From assembly GCF_003096355.1 (NCBI RefSeq), contig NZ_QEKI01000009.1, forward strand, positions 62,001-126,000: DNA of 64,000 bases. The letters are read 5' to 3'. The position numbers and the translations under genes were made by a program. Within the stretch, counting starts at the first letter, position 1. Every line of letters begins with the position of its first letter. Source of the stretch: Pontibacter virosus. Lineage in GTDB: Bacteria > Bacteroidota > Bacteroidia > Cytophagales > Hymenobacteraceae. Shown here piece by piece: positions 44,405-53,454 of the stretch. The notes beneath the pieces were generated by a model. The model was not told where the DNA came from. It did not search any database and saw only the letters and a list, made by a program, of their open reading frames with translations.

Positions 44405-45043
44405 TTATGCGCCCAACATCAGAGCCAATGCAATCAGAGAGCCGAAGCCTATTCCGAAACCGGCGGCTGCCTTGCCAATTTTGCGCTTGTGGGCCTGCTT
44501 CTTAAACGCCTCACGGTAAACCGGTTCTTTCATCAACTGATAATTAGGGTGAAACAGGTTATCGACATTAGGCGGAACTGCTGCCGTTATGATACCGGTC
44601 ACCAAGCCTACCGGGGGCAGCAGGAAGGTAGTCCCGGCCGTACCCCAAAGCGGTCCTTGCCCCTTGTAATACAGCAAGGCATCGTATCGCCCCTGGTACA
44701 TGAGTTCTTCCATGGTATAGGCGCGCGAGGATGTTGCTCCTTCAGGTATAGCGGAGGTGGAGGCATACTCGTCGTTGCTATGCGGCAGTTGGCTGAGCTG
44801 GCGCTGTGAGGGTTGGGTTGCAAACTGCATAGAGGCCACATCGCTTCGGAGCACGAATCGCATAGGACCTGTTTCTTCGCTCAGCATGCGGTAATGGATG
44901 GTATCTTCCCCCACCTTCACGATCTTCCCGATTAATTCATCACCGCTCTTCTTAACGATTAGATCCTGACCGTAGCCTAGCGTAGCGGTTAGGACGAAAC
45001 ATACGCTTAGTACTGCTCTTTTCCATCTCATGAGGTGCATCAT
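44405..45043 (-). CDS. Exported protein of unknown function, 212 residues
   Basis: A signal peptide (about residues 9-25, ending GYGQ) is followed by DLIVKKSGDELIGKIVKVGEDTIHYRM, a short beta-rich motif often seen in Bacteroidota exported proteins. A serine/proline linker follows, and then C-terminal hydrophobic segments (about 135-155 and 190-210, GFGIGFGSLIALALMLGA) that may be membrane helices. The family is unnamed to me. It is a single gene with its own terminator. A start at the ATG at 45031 is also possible. Confidence 0.7.
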   Translation of the reverse strand: MMHLMRWKRAVLSVCFVLTATLGYGQDLIVKKSGDELIGKIVKVGEDTIHYRMLSEETGPMRFVLRSDVASMQFATQPSQRQLSQLPHSNDEYASTSAIPEGATSSRAYTMEELMYQGRYDALLYYKGQGPLWGTAGTTFLLPPVGLVTGIITAAVPPNVDNLFHPNYQLMKEPVYREAFKKQAHKRKIGKAAAGFGIGFGSLIALALMLGA

Positions 45044-45206
45044 TTTGCTCTTCTAATTTTTATTTTTGTTTGTTTTCAGCCTTATAGTAGGAAGATACAA
45101 AGACTATTCCATTTATTATAAAATCACTATATTTTATTTCCACAACGAAATATTTTTACCGACAGGGTATCGTGATGTGGCGTATAAAGCCCCAATGGTA
45201 CAAACT

Positions 45207-45214
45207 TACCTTTG
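45207..45214 (+). promoter_or_regulatory. Candidate -7 element of polA
   Basis: TACCTTTG matches TANNTTTG; a start near 45221 leaves a 44-nt leader before the polA ATG at 45265 and lies downstream of the more distal ATG at 45172, supporting the shorter reading. No -33 box seen. Confidence 0.4.
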
Positions 45215-45264
45215 CGCACTTTCAGATATTTGCAAAGCAAGCCGACAGCCTATACCTTTATAAT

Positions 45265-48114
45265 ATGAGCGAACCACGAAAGAAATTATTCCTGCTTGAT
45301 GCCATGGCCCTGATCTACCGGGCGCATTTTGCCTTTAGCAAAAACCCACGCATCAACTCCAAAGGCATGAACACCGGCGCTGTGCTTGGCTTTACCAACA
45401 CGCTGGTGGAGGTGCTTCAGAAAGAGCGTCCTACGCACATCGGCGTTGCTTTCGATTCGGCGGCTAAAACATTTCGCCACGACAATTTCGCTGCCTACAA
45501 GGCTAACCGACAGGCTATGCCCGAGGACATTTCGCTGGCTATACCTTACTGTAAGAAGATAGTAGAGGCCTTTAACATACCGGTACTCATCATGGATGGC
45601 TACGAGGCCGACGACATCATCGGCACTTTGGCCTGCCGCGCCGAGAAGGATGACTTTGATGTGTACATGATGACGCCCGACAAGGACTACTGCCAGCTGG
45701 TGACTGAGCACGTCTTTCTGTACAAGCCTGCTTTCCTGGGCAACGCCGTGGAGGTATGGGACATAGCGCGGGTATTGGAGAAATTTGAAATTGAACGGGT
45801 GGAGCAGGTGATCGATATACTCGGCCTGCAGGGCGACGCCGTGGACAACATACCAGGTATACCGGGCATCGGCGAGAAAACCGCCAAGGCGCTGATTCAG
45901 CGCTTCGGCTCTGTCGAAAACCTGATCGCGAATGCTGACCAACTCAAAGGCAAGCAGAAAGAGAACATCGTGAATTTTGCCGACCAGGGCATTATGTCCA
46001 AAGAGCTGGCCACCATACACTGCGACGTGCCAGTGCCGTTCAGCGCCGAGGCCCTGCACTACGACGGCCCCAACGAGGAGCAACTGGCGGAACTGTTCGC
46101 CGAGCTGGAGTTCCGGCAGCTGATGCAACGCGTACTGGGCATTTCGATGGCGGAGGCATCACCTGCCAGAACCGCTACAAGGCGCGGTAAGTCTGCAAAC
46201 CAGCAACAGACCTCACTTTTTGATACAGTTGCCGCCACCGCTACTGCCGTTGCCGGCGAAGAAGCAGGTATAGCTACAGAGCATGTACCTTTTCAGCGTT
46301 TCAACAATACCGTGCAGGACTATCACCTGATCAATACGCCTGCGCTGCGCCAAAGTCTGATTCGCTACCTGCAAAAGCAACAGGAGATCTCCTTCGATAC
46401 CGAGACGAGCAGCATCGACCCGATCACGGCCAAACTGGTGGGCATGTCGTTCAGCTACCTGCCGGGCGAGGCCTACTATGTGCCTGTGCCACCCGATAAT
46501 GAGGAAGAAGCCATGCACATTACCGCCGAATTCAAAGATGTGCTCGAGAACCCCAACATCGCCAAGATTGGCCAGAACATCAAGTACGATATCCTGGTGC
46601 TGAAAAACTACGGCATTGAGGTGAGCGGCCCTTTGTTCGACACCATGCTGGCCCACTACCTGCTGGAGCCCGAAATGCGCCACAACATGGACGTGCTGGC
46701 CGAGACCTACCTCAACTACAGCCCTATCCCCATCACCGACCTGATCGGCCCGAAAGGCAAGAACCAGATCACGATGGCCGAACTGAAGCCGGAAGAGGTG
46801 AAAGACTATGCCTGCGAAGATGCTGACGTGACGCTGCGCCTGAAGCACTACTTTGAGCCGCTGCTGCAGGAGCAGGGTTTGATGAAGCTCTTCAACGAAG
46901 TGGAAAATCCGCTGGTGCAGGTGCTGGCAGGTATAGAGAAAGAAGGTATATCGATAGACGCCAACGCGCTGGCTGACATTTCACTATTGCTCGAGCAGGA
47001 GATCAAAGGTATAGAAACCCGCATTTTTGAACTGGCTGACACAGAGTTCAACATCGGTTCGCCGAAGCAGCTTGGCGAGGTGCTTTTCGATAAAATGGGA
47101 CTGCACGGCAAAGCCAAGATCAAAAAGACCAAAACCGGTCAGTATGCCACTGGGGAGGAAATCTTGTCCAAGCTCTCAGGTGAGCACGAGATTGTGCGCC
47201 TGATCCTGGACCACCGGGAGCTCTCCAAGCTCAAATCGACCTACGTGGATGCACTGCCGCAGCTGGTTTGTGCGCTCGACAACCGGGTGCATACCTCGTT
47301 TAACCAGGCGGTGACTGCTACAGGGCGCCTGAGCTCGACTAACCCGAACCTGCAGAACATTCCGATCCGAACGGAGCGGGGCCGTGAGATCCGCAAGGCC
47401 TTTGTGCCCCGCGATAACAAGCACCTGATCATTTCGGCGGACTACTCCCAGATTGAACTGCGCATCATGGCCGACTTCAGCGGCGACCCGACCATGAAAG
47501 AGGCTTTCCGAAACGGACTCGACATTCACGCTTCTACGGCCAGTAAGGTATTCCATGTGCCGCTCGACCAGGTAGACAGCGAGATGCGCCGCAAAGCCAA
47601 GACGATCAACTTCGGCATCATTTACGGTATTTCGGCTTTTGGTTTGTCTGAAAGGCTAGGTATACCGCGCCGCGAAGCAGTTGATATCATTGAAGCTTAC
47701 TTCGAGGAGTTTCCGGCTGTGAAGGAGTACATGGACAGTGCCATCGAGAAAGCCCGCGAACAAGAGTATGTAGAGACCCTGTTGGGCCGCCGCCGCTACC
47801 TACGCGACATTAACTCACGCAACGCCACCGTGCGCGGCTTTGCGGAGCGTAACGCCGTAAACGCCCCGATCCAGGGCACCGCCGCCGACATCATCAAGAT
47901 TGCGATGATCAACATACATGACTATCTGCGTCACGAAAACCTGAAGACCCGCATGATCCTGCAGGTGCATGACGAACTCCTCTTCGACGCTCCAAAAGAA
48001 GAAGTGGACATCGTGACGCCAAAGATCGTAGAGCTGATGACCAACGCCCTGCCGCTCAGCGTGCCAATGGAAGTGGGTTTAGGTGTGGGCAAAAATTGGC
48101 TGGAAGCGCACTAG
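45265..48114 (+). CDS. polA: DNA polymerase I
   Basis: From the ATG at 45265 (MSEPRKKLFLLDAMALIYRA) the enzyme has 949 residues. It has a 5'-3' exonuclease domain (GYEADDIIGTLA, GIPGIGEKTAKALIQ), a 3'-5' exonuclease domain with its metal ligands kept (SFDTETSSID, GQNIKYDILVL, DYACEDADV), and a family A polymerase domain (DYSQIELRIMADFSGD, RRKAKTINFGIIYG, QVHDELLFD). Proofreading therefore looks active, unlike in some thermophile PolA proteins. It fills gaps in replication and repair. Seven GGTATA words occur in the coding sequence in different frames. Confidence 0.97.
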   Translation: MSEPRKKLFLLDAMALIYRAHFAFSKNPRINSKGMNTGAVLGFTNTLVEVLQKERPTHIGVAFDSAAKTFRHDNFAAYKANRQAMPEDISLAIPYCKKIVEAFNIPVLIMDGYEADDIIGTLACRAEKDDFDVYMMTPDKDYCQLVTEHVFLYKPAFLGNAVEVWDIARVLEKFEIERVEQVIDILGLQGDAVDNIPGIPGIGEKTAKALIQRFGSVENLIANADQLKGKQKENIVNFADQGIMSKELATIHCDVPVPFSAEALHYDGPNEEQLAELFAELEFRQLMQRVLGISMAEASPARTATRRGKSANQQQTSLFDTVAATATAVAGEEAGIATEHVPFQRFNNTVQDYHLINTPALRQSLIRYLQKQQEISFDTETSSIDPITAKLVGMSFSYLPGEAYYVPVPPDNEEEAMHITAEFKDVLENPNIAKIGQNIKYDILVLKNYGIEVSGPLFDTMLAHYLLEPEMRHNMDVLAETYLNYSPIPITDLIGPKGKNQITMAELKPEEVKDYACEDADVTLRLKHYFEPLLQEQGLMKLFNEVENPLVQVLAGIEKEGISIDANALADISLLLEQEIKGIETRIFELADTEFNIGSPKQLGEVLFDKMGLHGKAKIKKTKTGQYATGEEILSKLSGEHEIVRLILDHRELSKLKSTYVDALPQLVCALDNRVHTSFNQAVTATGRLSSTNPNLQNIPIRTERGREIRKAFVPRDNKHLIISADYSQIELRIMADFSGDPTMKEAFRNGLDIHASTASKVFHVPLDQVDSEMRRKAKTINFGIIYGISAFGLSERLGIPRREAVDIIEAYFEEFPAVKEYMDSAIEKAREQEYVETLLGRRRYLRDINSRNATVRGFAERNAVNAPIQGTAADIIKIAMINIHDYLRHENLKTRMILQVHDELLFDAPKEEVDIVTPKIVELMTNALPLSVPMEVGLGVGKNWLEAH

Positions 48115-48132
48115 GTATAGCTGGCTATACCT
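48113..48132. repeat. Inverted pair of the iterated octamer overlapping the polA stop
   Basis: AGGTATAG (48113-48120), CTGG, CTATACCT (48125-48132): an exact 8-bp inverted repeat made only of the iterated word, beginning inside the polA stop codon and 24 bp before the terminator. Confidence 0.8.
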
Positions 48133-48156
48133 GCCACTTATATTCTATACCAAAAA

Positions 48157-48186
48157 AAAGGCGCCTTCCGCAAAGGAGGCGCCTTT
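48157..48186. terminator. Bidirectional terminator between polA and SGNH hydrolase genes
   Basis: AAAGGCGCCT and AGGCGCCTTT form a 10-bp stem around a 10-nt loop, with A-run before and T-rich sequence after; it serves both convergent genes. Confidence 0.88.
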
Positions 48187-48206
48187 CTTTTTATAAAGTC
48201 GACCAG

Positions 48207-49646
48207 TTACTGAACAGGGAAAAGTACTGTGCGGTACTGCGTTTCATCAATTGCCGGCACATTTGCATTATACTTGCTGTTGATGGCTCTAATCATTTCG
48301 TTCGCTACGAAAGCATAGCCACGTGGGGTAGGGTGTACGCCATCCAGTGAAAACAAATTACCTGTAATGAAGGCAGGAGAATAAGCAACACCGTTCTTAC
48401 CAAAGCCGGTTTTGACTGAATCGAAGTAAGCATTCGCATCAAATAAGGCAAGCCCTCTGGCATCAGCCTGTGCTTTGATAATGTTGTTGAATGTTTCTGT
48501 TGCCGTTCTTACATTTTGCTGTTCTGTTGCATCCAGTACCAAAGCGCTTGGAATTGGATTGCCAATAGAAAGACCAAACATGGCCGTCGTGTCAACCTGG
48601 AAATTGGCTAACAAACCAGCAAGGGTAAGTCTAACTACAACCGGGTCTTGGCTCGAGCTGACCTGCCTGGCCAAATCTCTCCAGTATTTGCCTGTACGCT
48701 GGCCTACCAATGGTGCGTAAGCAGCAGAGGTTAACAGGAAGTACACTCCGTTTTGCGCAGCATTGATCTGAGCAGGTGCAATTTGTATGCGTGAGCTGCC
48801 AGAACCTGTAAGGGCTACCACACCAGGTATGTTATTAGCTGCCATCAACTGCTGAACAGATGGTCCTACTGTTGTGAAGAACGGAATGGCTGTTACATCA
48901 GGTATGGTTGCAATTACCCCCTCCTGACCGCCAGCTGTCAAAGCCGTCAGCAATTCTGAATAATTTGCATCAAATGTTGCTGTAGGCGTGATAGATCTCG
49001 CAGGAGAGTTGAGCATGCCTCCAGAGAAAGCACCACCTGAAGTTGCATACGCCAACACATCGTTATTGCCTAGCCACACACTGAAGAACGTGTGATCTGT
49101 ACTCTCCTGAACACGCTGCAAATAGGTCTGTGAGGCGTTGTTGTCTGGTGTGATACGCTCAAAGAGTGGATTGCCCTGAGTAGACCCGTAGCCTGCTGTT
49201 TTTATATCCGCCACTTTTATATCCGGCACTGCCAGGTTATTGATCGGCTCCAGATACTTGGTATACAAACGTGGACTTGCACTTCGTATGGCCAGATTTT
49301 CAGTAACGTTCGCTGTAATGGGAGATCCTTGTGCAGTAAAGCCTGCCAGACGTATATATCCGGTACCATTGCGCTGCTCCTCTGTGAAAAGCGGTTGCGT
49401 AAAGTCGCCACCACCCACAGTTCTAAATTGCTCCGCCATAATAGCTGGATAAGAGTTGATTTGTCCCTCGCGGTACAGGCCACCGTCACCCTGCCCTGCT
49501 GTAAGGGAGTTACCAATAGCTATGTATTTTGTGAAATCAGCCTCGCCCGCACTTGATGCAGGAGTATCTATGTCTGGATCGCAGCTTGTAAGGAGCACAC
49601 CCGCGAAAAGTGCGAGCGCACTCGATTTATAGAAAAACTTTTTCAT
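48207..49646 (-). CDS. SGNH/GDSL hydrolase lipoprotein
   Basis: A 479-residue lipoprotein with lipobox LLTSC (Cys22). The SGNH fold is indicated by YIAIGNSLTAGQGDGG (the GDSL variant with the nucleophile Ser), WLGNNDVLAY (block III Gly-Asn) and SLDGVHPTPRGYAFVANEM (block V with the catalytic Asp-x-x-His). It is an esterase or lipase of the outer-membrane or periplasmic face; the substrate is unknown. It follows a FadL-type porin by 18 bp. The pair may handle fatty acids or lipids: the porin imports what the esterase releases. This link is inferred. Confidence 0.88.
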   Translation of the reverse strand: MKKFFYKSSALALFAGVLLTSCDPDIDTPASSAGEADFTKYIAIGNSLTAGQGDGGLYREGQINSYPAIMAEQFRTVGGGDFTQPLFTEEQRNGTGYIRLAGFTAQGSPITANVTENLAIRSASPRLYTKYLEPINNLAVPDIKVADIKTAGYGSTQGNPLFERITPDNNASQTYLQRVQESTDHTFFSVWLGNNDVLAYATSGGAFSGGMLNSPARSITPTATFDANYSELLTALTAGGQEGVIATIPDVTAIPFFTTVGPSVQQLMAANNIPGVVALTGSGSSRIQIAPAQINAAQNGVYFLLTSAAYAPLVGQRTGKYWRDLARQVSSSQDPVVVRLTLAGLLANFQVDTTAMFGLSIGNPIPSALVLDATEQQNVRTATETFNNIIKAQADARGLALFDANAYFDSVKTGFGKNGVAYSPAFITGNLFSLDGVHPTPRGYAFVANEMIRAINSKYNANVPAIDETQYRTVLFPVQ

Positions 49647-49664
49647 ATGCTTTGCTAAAGAAAA

Positions 49665-50903
49665 TTAGAATTTGAAGTTTAGACCGATACCTGGGATATA
49701 GGCGACAGATTTAAATGTACCTGGTACACCGCCAGAAAGGTCAGCCGCATCTGTTCTCTCTTTTTTGTTGATGTAAAGGAAGGATGCGTCGATGCTGATG
49801 TTCTCAGAAACAGAATAGCCTATACCTGCAGAGAGACCGCGCGAGTCTGAATCTGGCGTTTCAGGTGTCAGGTAGCCGTCTTGTACCGGAGTTTTGTCAA
49901 GGTAAGCACCAGCACGAAGGGCCAGGGCATCGTTCACCATGTACTCACCGCCTAAACGATAAATAAAAGCATTTTCGTAGTTACGGCCGGCCTCTGAGAA
50001 AGGACTGCCAGCCACATTCTGGCTAAAGTCGAAGCGCAGTTTCTCGTAAGCGCTCCAGCCTACGTGGCTCACATCAGCAGCCAGTGTCAGGCGTTCGTTT
50101 GGCTTAAAGCCTATACCTACTGAAAGGGTGGAAGGCATTGGCAGCTCTGCGTTGAAAGTCGTGCCGTCAGGAAAGTTACCACGAGCAGCTGCCGGGATGT
50201 TGCTGAACATAACGTCGCCGCCTTCTACGCTCAGGTCTACTTTGGAGCGGTAATTCACGCCGATAGAGAACTTCTCAGTTGGCTGGAAGAAGATACCTGC
50301 GTTAAAGCCAAATGCTGACTCCGCGCCGCCATCCAGCTCAATACCGCCCTCTGTGCCGTCCTGGCTTTGAACAGGCACTGAACGCTGCAGATTTACGCTG
50401 CCCATTACATAAGAGAGGCCTACACCTATACCTAGTTTGTCGGTAATAGCATAGCTCACAGTAGGCTGCACATAAATTGCCTGCAGTTTTAACTGGTTCA
50501 GCCCATAACGGCCGCTCCATTCATCGCCCCAGTTTACGGTACTACCGAACGGGGTATACACACCAAGGCCGGCAGAAAATTTCTCGTTTATATTGTAAAC
50601 ACCGTACACCTGAAACGGAGTGCCCAGTGGGTTGTCAGTTCGGGCCGTAACACCTCCCGACTCAGGGGCAGAGTAGGCAATTCTGGAGACAAGCGCGCTA
50701 CCGCCTATCGTCACGCCACTATAGCCCATTTGGCTCATGGCACCAGGGTTAAAGAAGATGCTGGACGTACCTGTCAAAAGGCCCGTGCCTGTATGGCCCA
50801 TACCAATTTGGCGCTGGCCCGCCAGGTTCACCTGGTATCCTCCGGCCATGGCTGTACCTGAAATCAGGGCGCTACCTAATAAGGCTAAGATTTTGCTTTT
50901 CAT
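49665..50903 (-). CDS. OmpP1/FadL-type outer-membrane transporter
   Basis: From the ATG at 50903 the protein has 412 residues with a signal peptide (MKSKILALLGSALISGTAMA, cleaved about residue 20) and the FadL opening GGYQVNLAGQRQIGMGHTGTG. Amphipathic strands through the rest and the C-terminal YIPGIGLNFKF end suit a 14-strand barrel. FadL-type porins import hydrophobic compounds such as long-chain fatty acids or aromatics. It is co-transcribed with the SGNH lipoprotein. An upstream ATG at 50948 overlaps the predicted promoter and is rejected. Confidence 0.9.
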   Translation of the reverse strand: MKSKILALLGSALISGTAMAGGYQVNLAGQRQIGMGHTGTGLLTGTSSIFFNPGAMSQMGYSGVTIGGSALVSRIAYSAPESGGVTARTDNPLGTPFQVYGVYNINEKFSAGLGVYTPFGSTVNWGDEWSGRYGLNQLKLQAIYVQPTVSYAITDKLGIGVGLSYVMGSVNLQRSVPVQSQDGTEGGIELDGGAESAFGFNAGIFFQPTEKFSIGVNYRSKVDLSVEGGDVMFSNIPAAARGNFPDGTTFNAELPMPSTLSVGIGFKPNERLTLAADVSHVGWSAYEKLRFDFSQNVAGSPFSEAGRNYENAFIYRLGGEYMVNDALALRAGAYLDKTPVQDGYLTPETPDSDSRGLSAGIGYSVSENISIDASFLYINKKERTDAADLSGGVPGTFKSVAYIPGIGLNFKF

Positions 50904-50945
50904 AAAATGCGACTTGTTTAAATAGAAGGTGTTAATAAGGTAAAA

Positions 50946-50974
50946 CAAATATATAAAACAATCATACTTCTTAA
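50946..50974 (-). promoter_or_regulatory. Promoter of the fadL-type / SGNH operon
   Basis: TATATTTG (50953-50946) on the minus strand matches the -7 consensus exactly; TTTA sits 18 bp upstream in place of TTTG. The start would be near 50939, about 36 nt before the ATG at 50903. Confidence 0.55.
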
Positions 50975-51136
50975 AGCACTTCCACTACCTTTTTTCAAAT
51001 AAAATCAATTTTTGGTCGAAAAACTACCAACCTCTTCTTTCGGATTTCCTCCCGAGCCTCTAAAGGCCAGTTTTTTTGGCACCAGAGCCATCTCATAAAG
51101 GGATTCTGCGTTTATAGAGTCTCAACATAAATCCAA

Positions 51137-52045
51137 ATGAAAGAACAGTACGATGTGATTATAATAGGCGGAGGCCCCGCCGGTCTGAACGCTGCCATGA
51201 TACTGGGACGTTCGCGCCGCAAGGTGCTTTTATTCGACAGTGGCAAGCCCCGTAACCGCTGGTCTACCAGCATGAATGGTTTCTTATCAAGCGACGGAGT
51301 TAACCCCGGGGACTTCATTAAAAAAGGTCGTGAAGAGCTACAAAAGTATCAGGTACAGGTTATTGAAGGCGCCGTGGAAACTGCCACTTACAGCAAGGGG
51401 CAGTATATAGTAGACGACCAGCATGGAAATGTATACCACTCCCGCAAACTGCTTTTGGCGACAGGCCTGAAAGACACTTTGCCCGAAGTAGAAGGTATAG
51501 AGCCACTCTATGGCAAAAGCGTGCACCACTGCCCTTACTGCGATGGCTGGGAGAGCCGTGACAAAGCCATCGCTGTGTATGGCAAAGACCGCAGCGGTAT
51601 AGGCCAGGCGCTGGCCATGAAAAACTGGAGCGATGACGTGACACTCTATACAGACGGCACCCGGAAGCTCAACAACAAAGACATGGAGCTGCTGAAACTA
51701 AACGGCGTGAAGGTTTGCACCGGAGCCATTGCCCGGCTGGAAGGCGAGGACGGCATGCTGCAACACATTGTGCTGCAAAATGGCGAATCAAAAAAGCAAG
51801 GGGCACTTTTCTTTTCAGGCGAAACGAAGCAGCAGTCAGATATAGGCGAGCAACTGGGCTGTGAATTTACCGGCAAGGGTGTTATCAAGACACGGCGCCT
51901 GCAGCAGGCCAACATACCAGGCCTCTATGTAGCTGGTGATGCGGCCCGTGACATGCAGCTCGTGATTGTGGCGGCAGCCGAGGGCGCCAAGGCCGGAGTA
52001 GCCATTAACATGGAATTGCAGCAGGAAGACAGAGTGAATCCTTAG
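51137..52045 (+). CDS. Thioredoxin-reductase-like NAD(P)/FAD oxidoreductase
   Basis: A 302-residue flavoprotein with an N-terminal FAD-binding loop (IIGGGPAGLNAAMILGRSRR) and a redox pair Cys132-Pro-Tyr-Cys135 in HHCPYCDGWE, as in low-molecular-weight thioredoxin reductases. The C-terminal FAD motif reads IPGLYVAGDAARDMQ. The NAD(P) loop around residues 155-170 (VYGKDRSGIGQALAM) lacks the strict GxGxxA pattern, so the electron donor or partner may differ from true TrxB. It overlaps the convergent cyanophycinase gene by 4 bp. Confidence 0.88.
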   Translation: MKEQYDVIIIGGGPAGLNAAMILGRSRRKVLLFDSGKPRNRWSTSMNGFLSSDGVNPGDFIKKGREELQKYQVQVIEGAVETATYSKGQYIVDDQHGNVYHSRKLLLATGLKDTLPEVEGIEPLYGKSVHHCPYCDGWESRDKAIAVYGKDRSGIGQALAMKNWSDDVTLYTDGTRKLNNKDMELLKLNGVKVCTGAIARLEGEDGMLQHIVLQNGESKKQGALFFSGETKQQSDIGEQLGCEFTGKGVIKTRRLQQANIPGLYVAGDAARDMQLVIVAAAEGAKAGVAINMELQQEDRVNP

Positions 52046-52887
52046 ACCATGCTGGCAGCAGTATCGCTGGCCTCCTGTGCAGGGCTGGGCAGATGCTGCT
52101 CCACTGGTTGGAACAGGTGCTCTTTCAGGCAGTAACGGTAACCCTCCACCAACATGTGCATGATCAGGTGCTCCACGGCGATAGGCTGATTTTCGGATAC
52201 TTGCCTTGTGTTAGTAAATCGGATCTTGCTGGCGTCGATGATCGTTACAACTCCTGTCCCGAACACTTCTATTTTATTCCCCTCTTTGATGATGATACCG
52301 GTCTCTTCGCTCAGGCCAACACCAATATACGCCGGGTCGTGCGCCACGGCATGGGCTAGTCGCCCGAAGCGGCCGCGCTCCACAAAGTGCGTATCGATGT
52401 AGAGGTGGCTGATGAATCCGAAACCAATGGTGGTTTTCATCTCCCCCTTAATAAGCGAGTAGTGGCCGTATCCATCGTAGATCATGCGATCTGACATGAT
52501 GGCGGCTCCTGCGCTGGTACCCGCTATGATAATGGGCTCCTGGTGGTAGCGGCGGCGCATGATCTCCAGGAGTTGCGTGCCGTTCAGGAACTCAGTCAGG
52601 CGAACCTGATCGCCTCCCGTAAAGAAAATCACATCAGCCTGCTGAATGCGACTGATGTACTCCGGCTGGTCTGCCGCATGATTTTCGTCTATCAGCATGA
52701 ACTGCACTTTGTTACAGCCCAGTTCCTCAAAAGCCTCTTTATATGCCAAACCAGATTCCTGCGGCACGGTAGCTGCCGTTGCGATCACTTCTATGTTAGA
52801 ATGCACGGGGCATATCTCAGACCTGATCAGCTTAATCAAGTCATCATCATACCCTCCTCCGAGCGCTATTAAGGTTCCTTTATACAT
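52042..52887 (-). CDS. Cyanophycinase-like serine peptidase (S51 family)
   Basis: A 281-residue enzyme with the S51 (dipeptidase E) fold: GTLIALGGGYDDDL at the start, QADVIFFTGGDQVRL and the nucleophile Ser125 in IIAGTSAGAAIMSD. Members cut cyanophycin (multi-L-arginyl-poly-aspartate) to Asp-Arg dipeptides. No cyanophycin synthetase is nearby, so it may use imported polymer or another beta-aspartyl peptide. The C-terminal tail (about 260-281) is poorly conserved in appearance. It ends 4 bp inside the convergent flavoprotein gene. Confidence 0.85.
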   Translation of the reverse strand: MYKGTLIALGGGYDDDLIKLIRSEICPVHSNIEVIATAATVPQESGLAYKEAFEELGCNKVQFMLIDENHAADQPEYISRIQQADVIFFTGGDQVRLTEFLNGTQLLEIMRRRYHQEPIIIAGTSAGAAIMSDRMIYDGYGHYSLIKGEMKTTIGFGFISHLYIDTHFVERGRFGRLAHAVAHDPAYIGVGLSEETGIIIKEGNKIEVFGTGVVTIIDASKIRFTNTRQVSENQPIAVEHLIMHMLVEGYRYCLKEHLFQPVEQHLPSPAQEASDTAASMV

Positions 52888-53228
52888 GGGTATTCCAGAT
52901 TATTAAAACAGTCCGCTCACAAAAAGCAAACGGCTGTATACTTTACAATTAAGCGTCCGAAAAGATTTAAAACAGCACGGTAATCCGCTTTTTCTATGTT
53001 CATTTTCGAACAAACACCTGTACGCTATTGGACGATTTTAGTAGACACAATACGTTTTAAATTTGATAATATCCTGATTAACATACTGTTATACCATTGG
53101 CACATAAAGTGTAATATGCTCATCATAAATAAAAAATATTTTAGAAGCAGCAAGCAACCTTTTACCTAAAGCTACTATCTATTAAGTACTTACAACATGA
53201 AACTCAAAACCTTTAAATTTTTAAAATC
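52888..53228. other. Intergenic region upstream of the micro-protein cassette
   Basis: This 341-bp AT-rich gap separates the divergent cyanophycinase gene from three tandem small genes. It holds a -7-like TAAATTTG at 53058-53065 and an 11-codon leader frame at 53197-53232. Nothing else is recognised. Confidence 0.5.
53036..53065 (+). promoter_or_regulatory. Candidate promoter of the micro-protein cassette
   Basis: TAAATTTG (53058-53065) fits the -7 consensus and TTTT (53036-53039) lies 18 bp upstream, one mismatch and 1 bp short of the -33 rule. The start would be near 53072, giving a leader of about 157 nt that contains the 11-codon frame. Confidence 0.35.
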
Positions 53229-53232
53229 ATGA
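53197..53232 (+). CDS. Possible 11-residue leader peptide
   Basis: A short frame encodes MKLKTFKFLKS, and its TGA (53230-53232) overlaps the ATG of the first micro-protein as ATGA. The product is Lys/Phe-rich. The overlap would allow translational coupling, but a frame this short can arise by chance. Confidence 0.3.
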   Translation: MKLKTFKFLKS

Positions 53233-53405
53233 AAATCATCATCTTATTATTCGCGATAGTACTTGGCTTCGGAGCTACCGGCAAAAAGACAGCAAACGAC
53301 ATAGAAGTAGCCGCCGCCAAGCACAAACTGCAGCAAGAACAAAGAGAATTGCGAAGCTACCCTAACCTGTTGCCAGAAGTGCTGATCGTAGCACCGAAAG
53401 CCTGA
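53229..53405 (+). CDS. Tandem 58-residue micro-protein 1
   Basis: A 58-codon gene encoding a hydrophobic N-terminus (MKIIILLFAIVLGFGATG, possible signal or single membrane helix), then a charged helix (KKTANDIEVAAAKHKLQQ) and the end RSYPNLLPEVLIVAPKA. It shares length and pattern with the next gene: G-K-K-T-A-x-D, then R-E-L, then YPNLLPEV. Two further copies of exactly 177 bp follow at 49- and 52-bp spacing. Family unknown to me. Conservation of pattern between copies argues strongly that these are real genes. Confidence 0.75.
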   Translation: MKIIILLFAIVLGFGATGKKTANDIEVAAAKHKLQQEQRELRSYPNLLPEVLIVAPKA

Positions 53406-53454
53406 TACCCTGAGAAAGCATAGCCCCTTTACCATCATCTTAACCTAGATCACT

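Noticed and set aside
45172..45264. Longer polA N-terminus from the ATG at 45172
   Set aside because: The extra 31 residues lack homology to PolA starts and precede the predicted transcription start.
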